Below are positions 29,850-38,697 of a stretch of 64,000 bases of DNA, one piece after another (the first letter of the stretch is position 1; the number at the start of each line of letters is the position of its first letter). The notes under the pieces are model-generated. The model did not search any database. It saw only the letters and a list, made by a program, of their open reading frames with translations, and had not been told where the DNA came from. The translations under genes and the position numbers were made by a program. The DNA comes from Bryocella elongata (GTDB taxonomy: Bacteria > Acidobacteriota > Terriglobia > Terriglobales > Acidobacteriaceae), in assembly GCF_900108185.1 (NCBI RefSeq), contig NZ_FNVA01000007.1, positions 186,001-250,000 of the forward strand, given 5' to 3'.

Positions 29850-32654
29850 ATGGCGCGTAGTCCTTACCCCCGCAGCGACCGCGATTTGATCTCCCGGATC
29901 GGCCGTTCCGCCGGCGGCAGGGCGGGCTACAAGCAGCTCATCCGCGAACTTGGCCTCGGCGGCGGGCGCGAACGCCGTCTCCTCTTGGAGCAGCTCACCC
30001 GCATGGTCGCCCGCGGCGAGCTCCTTCGCGTCGACCAGGAGATGTGGGCAGTCCCGCGGCCAGACCCGGACGGCACCACCCCCGCCCGGCCCACCGGCGA
30101 GGCCTATCCCGGCCGCAAGGTACGCACGTCCCGGAGCGGGCCAGGCATGTGGGCCGGCTTCGAGGAGACGCAGCGGTCCGGCCGGGATCGCCTCGTCAGC
30201 GGACGCCTTGATCTGCACCGCGACGGCTTCGGCTTTGTGCGCGCCGAGAAGGACAGCGGCGCATCCGGCGCCACCGGCGACATCTTTATTCCTCCCAATG
30301 AGATCAACGGCGCCATGCAGGGCGACCAGGTCCTGGTGGACGAAGCTCCTCCGGCGCGCGATGGCCGCCGGTCGGGCCGCATCGCCCGCGTCCTCACGCG
30401 CCGCAACCCGACCATCGTGGGTATCTTCCGCTACGCGCGCGCTGGCGGCCGCCGCGGCAACTGGGACACCCCGGGAATCCACGAGAACGTCGTTCACCCC
30501 ATCGATGAGCGCCTCGGCGGCCCTATCGTCATCCCGGCGGGCGCGGAAGTCGTTACCCACGCCGAAGACTCTCCGCACCGCACCCTCGGCGACGAAGCCA
30601 GGGCCGCAGGGTGGGAGACCGACTCGCGCTGGCCTCTTGAAGGCCTGGCGGTTGACGTTGAAGTCACTGCCTTCCCGTCAGCTGGCAAGCCCGCCCGCGG
30701 TCGCGTCATCGAGGTCCTGGGGCCGCCCGATGCCTTTGGCGTCGACGTTGAGATCGTCATCCGCAAGCACCACATCCCGCACACCTTCCCGGCCCACGTC
30801 TTAGCAGAGGCCCGCGAGCGTGCCGAGTACGGCCCTGGCACCCTCGACCCGGAAGAGCAGGAGCTGCGTGAAGATTTCCGTGGCCTGCCCATCGTTACCA
30901 TCGACGGCGAGACCGCGCGCGACTTCGACGATGCGGTCCTTGTGCGTCCGCTCGCCAACGGGCACACCGAACTGCAGGTGCACATCGCTGATGTCAGCGA
31001 CTACGTCCTCGTCGGCTCTCTGCTCGACACGGAAGCCCGCATGCGCGGCACCAGCGTCTACTTCCCGGACCGCGCCGTGCCCATGCTGCCGCATGAGCTC
31101 TCCAGCGGCATGTGCTCGCTGCTGCCCAACGAAGATCGACTCGTCCTCAGCTGCATTATGGAGATCGATGCCCGCGGCGATATCGTCGCCTATCGCCTCG
31201 CGGAAGGCATCATCCGCAGCGTGCGCCGTTGCACCTATACGACGGTGCAGCACTGCCTCAACGCAGGCGAGCTACGTGGCTCGCATGAGCATGCGCAGCG
31301 AGTGATTCCTGAACCCAGTGCCGAAGACCTCGCCGAACGGGAGCGCATCGGGCTCGAGCACCCCTACCTTCCCGCAGCCTTCGACGCCATGCTTGAACTT
31401 GCCCTGCGCCTCAATGCCAAACGCGTGCGCCGTGGTTCCATCGACTTCGATCTGCCTGAGCCCATCGTGCAGTTCGACCCGGACGGCAACATGAAGGCCA
31501 TCGTCCGTTCCGAGCGCGGCTGGTCTCATCGCCTCATCGAAGAGTTCATGCTCAGCGCCAACGAGTGCGTCGCGCATTGGCTCGAAGCGCAGGGCATCCC
31601 GTCGATCTACCGCATCCATGAGACGCCGGACCCCAAGCGCGTCGTCGAGTTCGAGGAGACCGCCTCGCAGTTCGGCCAGTCACTCGGTATCGGCAACCTT
31701 CCCGTGAAGAAGTTCACGATGAAGTCCGATCGTCGCGAGTCGCGCAGTAACTCCGCACGGGGAAGAGATACCCGCGCACCACAGCAGCACGAGGTTCCCG
31801 AAGCCATCCCCGTCACGCCGCAGATGTACCAGAAGCTCGTGCGCAGGATCAGCGGCCACGCGGAGGAGCGCATCCTCGCGTACCTCATGCTGCGCTCGCT
31901 CAAGCAGGCGCGCTATGCAGAGAAGAACGAGGGCCACTTCGCGCTGGCGTCGCCCGCGTACACGCACTTCACCTCGCCCATCCGCCGCTATCCGGACCTC
32001 ATCGTGCATCGTCTGCTGCGGGCCATGCTGCGCAGCGATGCGGACCCTGAAGGTGCGCCGATCCTTGGCAGTGAACCGCAGCCCTGGGGAGGGAAATCGT
32101 TCGAGAAGCCCCGCATCGAAGACAACGGCCCCATGTCCGTGCAGGAGCTCGAAGACATCGCCTCCGAGAGCTCGCAGTCCGAGCGCCGCGCCGCCGACGC
32201 CGAGCGCGAGCTCATCGAGTGGAAGAAGATGAAGTTCATGGCCGACAAGATCGGCGACGACTTTCAGGCCGTCATTCTCTCCGTCACCAAGTACGGCTTC
32301 TTCGTCGAGCTGCATGAGATGTTCATCGAAGGTCTCGTGCCCATCACATCGCTCGTTGGGGATCACTACACCTTCCGCGACACGGATCGCACCATCGTTG
32401 GCGCGCGCACTGGACACGTCTTCGATCTCGGCCAGCGCGTTGAGGTTGTGCTTGATCGCATCGATCGCCAGCAGCGCAGACTGCAGTTCGCGTTGCTGCC
32501 CGGCACGGAGCCCATCGCTAACACCGGCGCACCCGCACCCGGCATGCGCCGCGGCAAGTCCGAAGCGAAGAAGGCGAAGTCCGCTTCAGGCGGCAAGAGC
32601 CGCAAGACCAAAGACCGCACCGCAAAGAAAAAGGGCAGCCGCAAGAAACGCTAG
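29850..32654 (+). CDS. rnr: Ribonuclease R
   Basis: A 934-residue 3'-5' exoribonuclease. A winged-helix start (YKQLIRELGLGGGRERRLLLEQL) is followed by cold-shock domains (GRLDLHRDGFGFVRAEK). The catalytic RNB domain contains DGETARDFDDAVLV with the metal-binding Asp residues, and the S1 domain reads AVILSVTKYGFFVELHEMFIEGLVP. The tail is Lys/Arg rich, as in other RNase R proteins. A Ser/Arg-rich insertion of ~45 residues interrupts the RNB domain (around SDRRESRSNSARGRDTRAPQ). RNase R degrades structured RNA. The ATG at 29850 follows AAGG closely. Confidence 0.95.
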   Translation: MARSPYPRSDRDLISRIGRSAGGRAGYKQLIRELGLGGGRERRLLLEQLTRMVARGELLRVDQEMWAVPRPDPDGTTPARPTGEAYPGRKVRTSRSGPGMWAGFEETQRSGRDRLVSGRLDLHRDGFGFVRAEKDSGASGATGDIFIPPNEINGAMQGDQVLVDEAPPARDGRRSGRIARVLTRRNPTIVGIFRYARAGGRRGNWDTPGIHENVVHPIDERLGGPIVIPAGAEVVTHAEDSPHRTLGDEARAAGWETDSRWPLEGLAVDVEVTAFPSAGKPARGRVIEVLGPPDAFGVDVEIVIRKHHIPHTFPAHVLAEARERAEYGPGTLDPEEQELREDFRGLPIVTIDGETARDFDDAVLVRPLANGHTELQVHIADVSDYVLVGSLLDTEARMRGTSVYFPDRAVPMLPHELSSGMCSLLPNEDRLVLSCIMEIDARGDIVAYRLAEGIIRSVRRCTYTTVQHCLNAGELRGSHEHAQRVIPEPSAEDLAERERIGLEHPYLPAAFDAMLELALRLNAKRVRRGSIDFDLPEPIVQFDPDGNMKAIVRSERGWSHRLIEEFMLSANECVAHWLEAQGIPSIYRIHETPDPKRVVEFEETASQFGQSLGIGNLPVKKFTMKSDRRESRSNSARGRDTRAPQQHEVPEAIPVTPQMYQKLVRRISGHAEERILAYLMLRSLKQARYAEKNEGHFALASPAYTHFTSPIRRYPDLIVHRLLRAMLRSDADPEGAPILGSEPQPWGGKSFEKPRIEDNGPMSVQELEDIASESSQSERRAADAERELIEWKKMKFMADKIGDDFQAVILSVTKYGFFVELHEMFIEGLVPITSLVGDHYTFRDTDRTIVGARTGHVFDLGQRVEVVLDRIDRQQRRLQFALLPGTEPIANTGAPAPGMRRGKSEAKKAKSASGGKSRKTKDRTAKKKGSRKKR

Positions 32655-32666
32655 CGGCTGCCCTTC
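32633..32666. terminator. Terminator overlapping the RNase R stop codon
   Basis: Arms GGGCAGCCGC (32633-32642) and GCGGCTGCCC (32654-32663). The RNase R stop codon is at 32652-32654 and the convergent blaR1-like gene ends at 32693. Confidence 0.7.
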
Positions 32667-32692
32667 ACCTGCTCGATGTTGCGATGCACCAG

Positions 32693-34051
32693 TTACTTTG
32701 CCAGCGAATAGTTGATCGTGATCTTCGTCTCCACCTCAGTGGGATTCCCGTTGAGCAGATACGGCTTGTAGACCCACTGCTTCACCGCGTCCATCGCGGA
32801 GTGCTGCAACTCATCCGGCCCCGAAATCACCTTGAGATCGCGAATGGTTCCATCTTTCGCGATGACCGCGTCGAGGACCACGGAGCCCTGGATCTTCGCC
32901 ACCTTCGCGTCAGGCGGATAGATTGGTGCAACCTTCGTCAGGATCTGCCCGGCCATGACGCCGCCTTTTACGCTGATGGGAGCATCCGGCCCTGAAGCTT
33001 GATGAGGCGCTGCGGCTGCGCCTACTCCAAGATGTAGCGCCATCGCAGCAGCGCAGGAAGCTGTAAGCAAGGTTGCGGCACCAACACGAAGCAGCAGGCT
33101 CGAGCGGCGGGAAAGAGTGGAAGTACGTTCAGTGAGAAGCATGATTCTCCTTTCGAGCGGCCCGCTCTCGAAGAGTCCGAGCGCGTGCGGGTTAGGGGTT
33201 GGGTTGCGTTCGCCGATCCATGCAGCCAGCTTCAGCAGCGAGCGCGCATAAGCCTGCGATCCTTGAAGCGCATCAGCCGCGATTGCATCGCAGGCAGCCT
33301 CGCGCGACTGTTCAATCCTTGCGAGCAGCAGCCAGAGCAGCGGATGCCAGCGCAGTGGGAGCGCCGCAATCTGCATCACGAGGTGAAGTGCAAAGTCTCT
33401 CCGCCGCACATGCGCCAGCTCATGCGCCATCGCAGCGGTGAACTCGTCGGCTGAAAGCTCAGACAGCAGTTCCGGCGGTAGAAGCAGCATGGGTCGCATC
33501 ACACCCAGCACAACCGGCCCACTGAGAGTGGCGCTTGTCGCGATCTGTGGAGGCCTCACGCGAAGTGAGATACACAGCTGCTTCCAGCGCGCCGCAGCAT
33601 CGGCGGACAATACGAGTGCCTTGGCCTCTCTGGCCAATCGGCGCGTCTGCACCATCGACCAAAGCAGCCGCAGGGCAAAGCATGCGGTAACGAAGAGGAG
33701 TCCAGCGCTGACAGCATGTGCGAGCGGCCCCGTGAACGACAGCGAGCCATGCGTCCAGGCAGGCCCGGTATGGATCGTAACGGCGCCGTTCTTCGCCGCG
33801 GCAGGATGCCTTTGAAGACTGGTGAGGAAAGTCGCGAGCTCCGCCAGCGAAGGCCACGCCGCAGAGGCCGCGGGCGCAATCGCCGCAACGAATAATGCCG
33901 CACCCCATATGCGCTGCTCCATCGCCTGCCCCTCGCGACGAAGCATTCTCGTTGCGGCCCACGCCGCACAGAACAGCACCGGAAGCTGCCACGCGGCATT
34001 CAGCGCATAGTTGAGGACGACCGTATCTACGAAGGTTTGTGTCGCGCGCAT
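32693..34051 (-). CDS. BlaR1/M56-type membrane metallopeptidase with TonB C-terminal domain
   Basis: A 452-residue protein. Four TM helices surround an M56 zinc-protease site HELAH (His210, Glu211, His214). After the last TM comes a TonB_C domain (GQILTKVAPIYPPDAKVAKI to the end). BlaR1-type proteins sense an envelope signal and cleave the BlaI repressor. Here the usual beta-lactam-binding domain is replaced by the TonB_C module, so the signal is unlikely to be a beta-lactam. The start overlaps the blaI stop by one base (TGATG). Confidence 0.9.
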   Translation of the reverse strand: MRATQTFVDTVVLNYALNAAWQLPVLFCAAWAATRMLRREGQAMEQRIWGAALFVAAIAPAASAAWPSLAELATFLTSLQRHPAAAKNGAVTIHTGPAWTHGSLSFTGPLAHAVSAGLLFVTACFALRLLWSMVQTRRLAREAKALVLSADAAARWKQLCISLRVRPPQIATSATLSGPVVLGVMRPMLLLPPELLSELSADEFTAAMAHELAHVRRRDFALHLVMQIAALPLRWHPLLWLLLARIEQSREAACDAIAADALQGSQAYARSLLKLAAWIGERNPTPNPHALGLFESGPLERRIMLLTERTSTLSRRSSLLLRVGAATLLTASCAAAMALHLGVGAAAAPHQASGPDAPISVKGGVMAGQILTKVAPIYPPDAKVAKIQGSVVLDAVIAKDGTIRDLKVISGPDELQHSAMDAVKQWVYKPYLLNGNPTEVETKITINYSLAK

Positions 34052-34422
34052 CAGTCCTCCTCGAGCTTGCGCATCAGCTTCGCCAGCCGCTTGGGATTGA
34101 TCTGCCGCGTCTTCACCAGGCTCATCACCAGTTCTTCGCTCGACCCGCCAAACATGCGGTCGATCAGATCCCGCAGGGCATTGCCCGTCGCGCGCTGCTC
34201 GCTCACCGCAGCGCTGTAGACAAAAGCGCGACCGCGCAGCTCGCGTTGCAGCTTCTTCTTGCGCTCCAGGATGTTCAGCATGGTTTGCACGGTGGTGTAA
34301 GCCAGCTCCTGTTCAAGCTCTTCCTGAACCTCTGCAACCGTGCTGGCTCCGCGCCGCCAGATCACCTGCATCAGCTCCAGCTCCAGCTTCGTGAAACCGC
34401 TCTTGTCGTCTCCGGGTACCAT
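34051..34422 (-). CDS. BlaI/MecI/CopY family transcriptional repressor
   Basis: A 123-residue winged-helix repressor: FTKLELELMQVIWRRG and STVAEVQEELEQELAYTTVQ match the BlaI DNA-binding region, and the C-terminal helices (LIDRMFGGSSEELVMSLV) give dimerisation. It is translationally coupled to the M56 sensor by a one-base overlap. The upstream region has two palindromes with CTAA/TTAG arms (34430-34443 and 34473-34484), probable operators; the first overlaps the AGGAGA ribosome site. Confidence 0.93.
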   Translation of the reverse strand: MVPGDDKSGFTKLELELMQVIWRRGASTVAEVQEELEQELAYTTVQTMLNILERKKKLQRELRGRAFVYSAAVSEQRATGNALRDLIDRMFGGSSEELVMSLVKTRQINPKRLAKLMRKLEED

Positions 34423-34429
34423 TGCGTCT

Positions 34430-34484
34430 CCTAATAACTTAGGACATTAGGCGCGCAGTTCGCTTCTGTCAACTAAAAGTTTAG
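34430..34484 (-). promoter_or_regulatory. Two palindromic candidate BlaI operators
   Basis: CCTAATAACTTAGG (34430-34443; arms CCTAA/TTAGG) and CTAAAAGTTTAG (34473-34484; arms CTAAA/TTTAG) lie 29 bases apart, about three helical turns. The first covers the ribosome site of the repressor gene, which suggests autoregulation. Confidence 0.6.
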
Positions 34485-34592
34485 GAGTTGTAGGAAAATC
34501 CACGCCCGCATTCCACTTCCTCGGACTGCAGCGACAACGCTGGTGGCCGCTCAGCCATCCAAGCTTCAGGTCTGCCCTTTGGAGGTATCGCA

Positions 34593-34805
34593 ATGAGGAA
34601 TCCCCGTACTCTCGTACAGCCCGACGAAGACGCTTCTCTCGGCGCAGTGGAGAACGATCCGATCGGCTCGGGGCAGGAGGCCTCGCAGGTTTCGATGGCC
34701 GGCCAGCTTGGGCATCGCGATCAGGATCCCGAGCTCAAGGACGCCGACTCGGATTTTCCAGAGCGTGACGCTTCCGGGGAACACTCTGGCGAGCGAACGG
34801 CATAG
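34593..34805 (+). CDS. Small acidic, disordered protein
   Basis: A 70-residue protein with TTTGGAGG eight bases before the ATG at 34593. It is acidic and lacks hydrophobic segments (long DSDFPERDASGEHSGERT tail), which suggests a disordered or stress-related protein. I recognise no family. It is transcribed alone, between the divergent blaI gene and the convergent gene at 34832, which ends 26 bases away. Confidence 0.55.
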   Translation: MRNPRTLVQPDEDASLGAVENDPIGSGQEASQVSMAGQLGHRDQDPELKDADSDFPERDASGEHSGERTA

Positions 34806-34831
34806 GCCGCGCTGGCCTTACAACCGTTGCA

Positions 34832-35179
34832 TCAGTCTTTCTTGCCGCCCCTGCGAAAGGCCACCATGCCAACGCCCCCACAACCGGCCAGCGCGTAGAT
34901 CCAGAGCAGCCCTTCGTTCGGTCCGGACGAGAACGGGGGCGTATCGTTTGCGCCCGGCGCCGGACGAACTTCACCACGCGGGCCGTCTTCCATCGATGTC
35001 ATCTCGTCGTCGCGTATGGCCGCCCTCGGCCGCACCAGGTCACGACCGCTGAGCTCCTTTGCCTGGGGTTTTGTCTCGCCGGCGTGCACCTCCGGCGCCG
35101 GAATCGGCGTTGCGTGAGCCAGCATTGTGGGGCTCAGGATCAGGCAGGCGGCAAGACGTAGCAGCGGCAGTCGCGACAT
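34832..35179 (-). CDS. Small secreted protein with C-terminal TM and basic tail (sorting-signal-like)
   Basis: A 115-residue protein: signal peptide (LLRLAACLILSPTMLAHA), a Pro/Glu-rich middle, and a C-terminal hydrophobic helix (LLWIYALAGCGGVGMVAF) followed by RRGGKKD. The order motif, TM, basic end resembles exosortase or similar sorting signals. Whether it is a substrate of the exosortase at 7594 cannot be told, because the motif before the TM (SSGPNEG) differs from the SPENPT of the adjacent small gene. Otherwise it is an ordinary tail-anchored secreted protein. Confidence 0.6.
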   Translation of the reverse strand: MSRLPLLRLAACLILSPTMLAHATPIPAPEVHAGETKPQAKELSGRDLVRPRAAIRDDEMTSMEDGPRGEVRPAPGANDTPPFSSGPNEGLLWIYALAGCGGVGMVAFRRGGKKD

Positions 35180-35293
35180 GCCATTGCCTATCGGCGTCGT
35201 CGTGCCGGCCGTCAGCTTTGTCCTCTGCGGTTCAGCCGCAGCTGGCCCGCTTCGGGAATGCCTGAAAGATCGTCAGCACGTTCTCGAAGCGCG

Positions 35294-36748
35294 TTACAAC
35301 TTGCCGGTCACGAGCAGCTGTTCGATCGCGCCATCCGGCTGGAGGTAGAGAGTGACCCTTACCGGAGGCCCATGCTCAAAGCTCACGGCGTAAGCGGCAA
35401 AGGTCATTCCGCCACGCTGCGCGCTTCCCGTCAGAATCGCATTTGTCACCGGACCGTAAGGCGTCAGCGTCCCCGAGAAATCCTTCAAGGCATCCGCGCT
35501 GAAGTACGCATTGCAGTCGAAGGTGAAGAGCTTGCGGTCGATCTTCCGCTTCTCCAGCTCATCCAGGATCGTGGCAAGCTTTGCTCCAAAGCCCTTCAGC
35601 ACGCCGGTCTCCGGCACGGCCTCAAACCTGCGCGGGGAATCGCCTCGGTTGCCCGACTCTTTCTTCGCGGGGCTGACTGCCGGGATCATCGCGCCGGTCA
35701 CACCGTTCGCGATCTTTGCCGCGGCTGATGCTGCCACTTCGTTGGTCAGCACGGCCACCGCAAAGTGGTCCTCGGGGTACATCACGTTGTCGGAGACAAA
35801 TCCTCCCACCTCGCCCGAATGCGAAATCATCCGGTGCCCATTCACCATCCGCACGTTGATTCCAAGGCCATAGCCCGAGTCTCTGCCGTCCTTCAACACA
35901 AACGGAGTCTCCAGCTCCTTGTAGCTCTCCGGCTTCAGCAGTGTCTGATTCATGATCGAGAGGTCCCACTTCAGCAGCGTCGCAACAGGCATCGCGAGAT
36001 CGCCATCTCCCTGGCACCAGCCTGTACCTTCCAGCGCCTGCTCCCGCACCGGGGCCATCGCGTAGGAGACGTAGCCTGTCACCTCCAGCTTCTCTCGCTC
36101 CGTATAGGTGTTCACGATGCCTTCCAGCTTCAACGGAGTGAAGATCCGCTCGCGCAGAAACTTCATGAGCGGCTGCCCGGTTACCTTCTCGACGATGAGC
36201 CCCGCCACCACGTAGTTCGTATTCGAATACTGCCAGTCGGTGCCCGGCTCAAAGTCCAGCGGCTTCTCCGCCCATTGGCGAACCAGCGTCAGTGGATCCA
36301 CGGGCTTCAGCCACGAAGGGATGATGTAATCCTGCGGCGCATTGTCCTCGTAGCCACTCGTCATCGTCAACAGGTTGCGGATCGTGATGTCGTTCGACCG
36401 CGTGAGCTCCGGAAAATACTTGCCCACCTTGTCGTCGAGGGAAAGCTTGCCCTCCTGTTGCAACAGCAACAGGGCTGCCGAGGTGAACTGCTTCGAGATC
36501 GATCCGATCGGGTACGCCATCGCGGCGGATGCCTTTACGTCCGGGCTCACGTGCGCCAGCCCAAAGGCCTGCGTGAAACTCACCTCGCCCTCACTCACGA
36601 TCCCCACCGAGGCAGAAGGAACGCCGCTTGTGCGAAGCGTCTCCGTTGCGAGAGTCTCCACCTTCGCGCGCGAATCCGCAGGCAGCTGGGCGTGGGTAAA
36701 TCCGTTGACGAAGAAGACGAAGAGAAGGCCGCAGGCGATAGCGCGCAT
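35294..36748 (-). CDS. Serine beta-lactamase-like hydrolase (class C / PBP4* type)
   Basis: A 484-residue secreted protein. The signal peptide (CGLLFVFFVNGFTHA) is followed by a serine hydrolase domain with the SxxK motif SISK (Ser83 to Lys86), YSN (in WQYSNTNYV) and HSGEVGG as the third motif. A C-terminal domain of ~120 residues after ~365 (GVLKGFGAKLATILDELEK onward) is of unknown role. Substrates may be peptides or cell wall rather than beta-lactams. I set the start at the ATG at 36748 at the signal peptide. Confidence 0.85.
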   Translation of the reverse strand: MRAIACGLLFVFFVNGFTHAQLPADSRAKVETLATETLRTSGVPSASVGIVSEGEVSFTQAFGLAHVSPDVKASAAMAYPIGSISKQFTSAALLLLQQEGKLSLDDKVGKYFPELTRSNDITIRNLLTMTSGYEDNAPQDYIIPSWLKPVDPLTLVRQWAEKPLDFEPGTDWQYSNTNYVVAGLIVEKVTGQPLMKFLRERIFTPLKLEGIVNTYTEREKLEVTGYVSYAMAPVREQALEGTGWCQGDGDLAMPVATLLKWDLSIMNQTLLKPESYKELETPFVLKDGRDSGYGLGINVRMVNGHRMISHSGEVGGFVSDNVMYPEDHFAVAVLTNEVAASAAAKIANGVTGAMIPAVSPAKKESGNRGDSPRRFEAVPETGVLKGFGAKLATILDELEKRKIDRKLFTFDCNAYFSADALKDFSGTLTPYGPVTNAILTGSAQRGGMTFAAYAVSFEHGPPVRVTLYLQPDGAIEQLLVTGKL

Positions 36749-36959
36749 GTGAAGCAGCCTAGCATCCTTCCGATTGGCTGAGTTTGGGACACTGACCGCG
36801 CTGATATCTAGTGTGAGCCGAAAATCCGTTCCATCGCGGGAAATCCCCACTCCTCAAGTGTCTCAGCTGGAAGGTTAAGCCTAACCCCAACCAACTGGAC
36901 GCCGATAGCCGTTGGACATTCGGCGTTACCGGGCGCTGCGACTTCGACGAAGAGAGCTT

Positions 36960-38471
36960 ATGACGTTTAAGACACAGCTAACCACGATTTCTATCGCGGC
37001 GGTACTCGTGAGTACCGCTATCGGCCTGCTGGTCGAGCGCAGCATCATGCGTCAACAGGGCATCGAAATGATGCGAGACACCATGGCGACCGCCGTCTCC
37101 GGCGCCGAGAACACCCGCGAAGCCGTCGCCCAGATGCGGCGCTTGCACATGTTTGACGAAGCAGCCCTCAGGTCCGAGGCCGCTGGCGTCTCGGACTACC
37201 GCTCCACCAGCCTCTATCGCACGGTGCCCGTCGTCGCTGCGTGGGAGACACTCCGCAAGATGGCGGACAAAGAGGGATATACCTTTCGCATTCCCACACG
37301 CCATCCGCGCAACCAGGCCAACCAGCCCAACGCCGATGAAGACCGCATCCTGCAGGTGATGGAGCGCAATAACCTCCCTGACTACTTCGAGGTCAACGAA
37401 AAGACCAACGAGGTCGTCTACGTTCGTCCCGTCGTTCTTTCGCAGGACTGCATGCTGTGCCACGGTGATCCTGCCACCAGCCCCACCCACAACGGCAAGG
37501 ACATGGTCGGCTTCACGATGGAGAACTGGAAGCCCGGCGACCGTCACGGCGCGTTCCTGCTGCGCGGCAAGCTGGATAAGGTCGACTCCGAGGTGAGTCA
37601 TGGCATGCTGATGGCGCTGCTTTGGGTGCTTCCCATCGCCATGGCCATCGGCGCCGGCATCTACTTCCTGCTCTCACGCATGTGCGGCAAACTTCTGGAG
37701 TTGGTGCACACCCTCTCTGACAGCGCCGATCAGGTGCGCAGCGCAACCAACGAGATCGCGCAGTCCAACCAGACGCTCGCCAGCGGAGCTTCGCAACAGG
37801 CCTCGTCGCTCTCCCAGGCTGCAGGAATCAGCGAAGTGGTCGCCGAGAAGACCCAGAGCAACGCAGCGGATGCTCGCGACGCCGCCAGCGAGATGGAGCG
37901 TGTCGACGAGCAGGTACGTCGCTCCAGCACTGCGCTGATCGAGATGAATCGCTCCATGGCGGACATCCAGGAGGCCAGCCGCAAGATCGGCGCCTTCAAC
38001 AAGGTCATCGACGAGATCGCCTTCCAGACCAACATCCTCGCGCTGAACGCGACGGTAGAAGCAGCACGCGCCGGCGACGCCGGTGTGGGCTTCGCGGTGG
38101 TGGCCGACGAGGTGCGCAACCTCGCACAGCGTTCGGCCGAAGCCGCACACAACGCGGCTCCGCTCGTCGCCGACTCCATCGCGAAGGCCAACGCCGGGAG
38201 CCTTAAGCTCGACACCATCTCCCGCCTCGTGGAATCCATCACCGAGAACACCGCCAAGGCCAGGGCCATGGTCGACCGTGTCAGCAACGGCAGCGACGAG
38301 CAGACCCGCGGCATCGGAACGATCAATCAATCGATCCACGAGATGCAGCGCGTGACGCAGAATAACGCAGCCAGCTCCGAACAGACGGCTGCGGCCAGCG
38401 AGGAGCTCTCGGCGCAGGCCGAACTCCTCGGAGGCGTGGCCACGGACCTTCGCACGATCGTGGAAGGCTGA
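36960..38471 (+). CDS. Methyl-accepting chemotaxis protein with heme-c sensor domain (DUF3365-like)
   Basis: A 503-residue chemoreceptor. TM1 ([20 protein letters not shown]), then a periplasmic DUF3365/Tll0287-like domain with a CxxCH heme-c site (Cys164, Cys167, His168 in CMLCHGDP), TM2 ([20 protein letters not shown]), and a cytoplasmic signalling domain with the MCP tip hairpin ([25 protein letters not shown]). The heme suggests redox or gas (O2, NO, CO) sensing. No HAMP is obvious. No che genes are in this window, so it must feed a kinase encoded elsewhere. The ATG at 36960 follows GAGAG closely. Confidence 0.9.
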   Translation: MTFKTQLTTISIAAVLVSTAIGLLVERSIMRQQGIEMMRDTMATAVSGAENTREAVAQMRRLHMFDEAALRSEAAGVSDYRSTSLYRTVPVVAAWETLRKMADKEGYTFRIPTRHPRNQANQPNADEDRILQVMERNNLPDYFEVNEKTNEVVYVRPVVLSQDCMLCHGDPATSPTHNGKDMVGFTMENWKPGDRHGAFLLRGKLDKVDSEVSHGMLMALLWVLPIAMAIGAGIYFLLSRMCGKLLELVHTLSDSADQVRSATNEIAQSNQTLASGASQQASSLSQAAGISEVVAEKTQSNAADARDAASEMERVDEQVRRSSTALIEMNRSMADIQEASRKIGAFNKVIDEIAFQTNILALNATVEAARAGDAGVGFAVVADEVRNLAQRSAEAAHNAAPLVADSIAKANAGSLKLDTISRLVESITENTAKARAMVDRVSNGSDEQTRGIGTINQSIHEMQRVTQNNAASSEQTAAASEELSAQAELLGGVATDLRTIVEG

Positions 38472-38508
38472 TCTCGCCTCGCAATCTCTTTCCCTCCCAC
38501 TTCCTCCC

Positions 38509-38540
38509 GAGCGCCCCCCACAAAGCGGCGCTCATTTTTT
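38509..38540 (+). terminator. Rho-independent terminator of the chemoreceptor gene
   Basis: Arms GAGCGCC (38509-38515) and GGCGCTC (38527-38533), followed by ATTTTTT. Confidence 0.75.
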
Positions 38541-38611
38541 GCGCTGGCTACCCATTGCCATCGCTGAAGCCGCTGTGACAGCATCAAGCTGTTCCGCTCG
38601 CACCATCCCCC

Positions 38612-38663
38612 TAAGCACGAACCCTGAGCACGCACCCTGAGCACGCACCCGTAGCACGCATCT
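38612..38663. repeat. Four tandem 13-base direct repeats (TGAGCACGCACCC)
   Basis: Units at 38612-38624, 38625-38637, 38638-38650 and 38651-38663; the two middle ones are identical and the outer two diverge at 2-3 positions. They lie 35 bases ahead of the ATG at 38698 and could be binding sites or simple tandem slippage. Confidence 0.85.
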
Positions 38664-38697
38664 GTCGCAGACCATCTCCGTTGTGGAAGGGCTCCTC

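Noticed and set aside
36783-36795. GGGACACT motif recurring at 13874, 22936 and 36783 as a shared regulatory site
   Set aside because: At 13875 it is part of the tRNA-Leu -10. The other two lack a -35 at the right distance, and three copies of an 8-base word in 64 kb of biased DNA is weak evidence.
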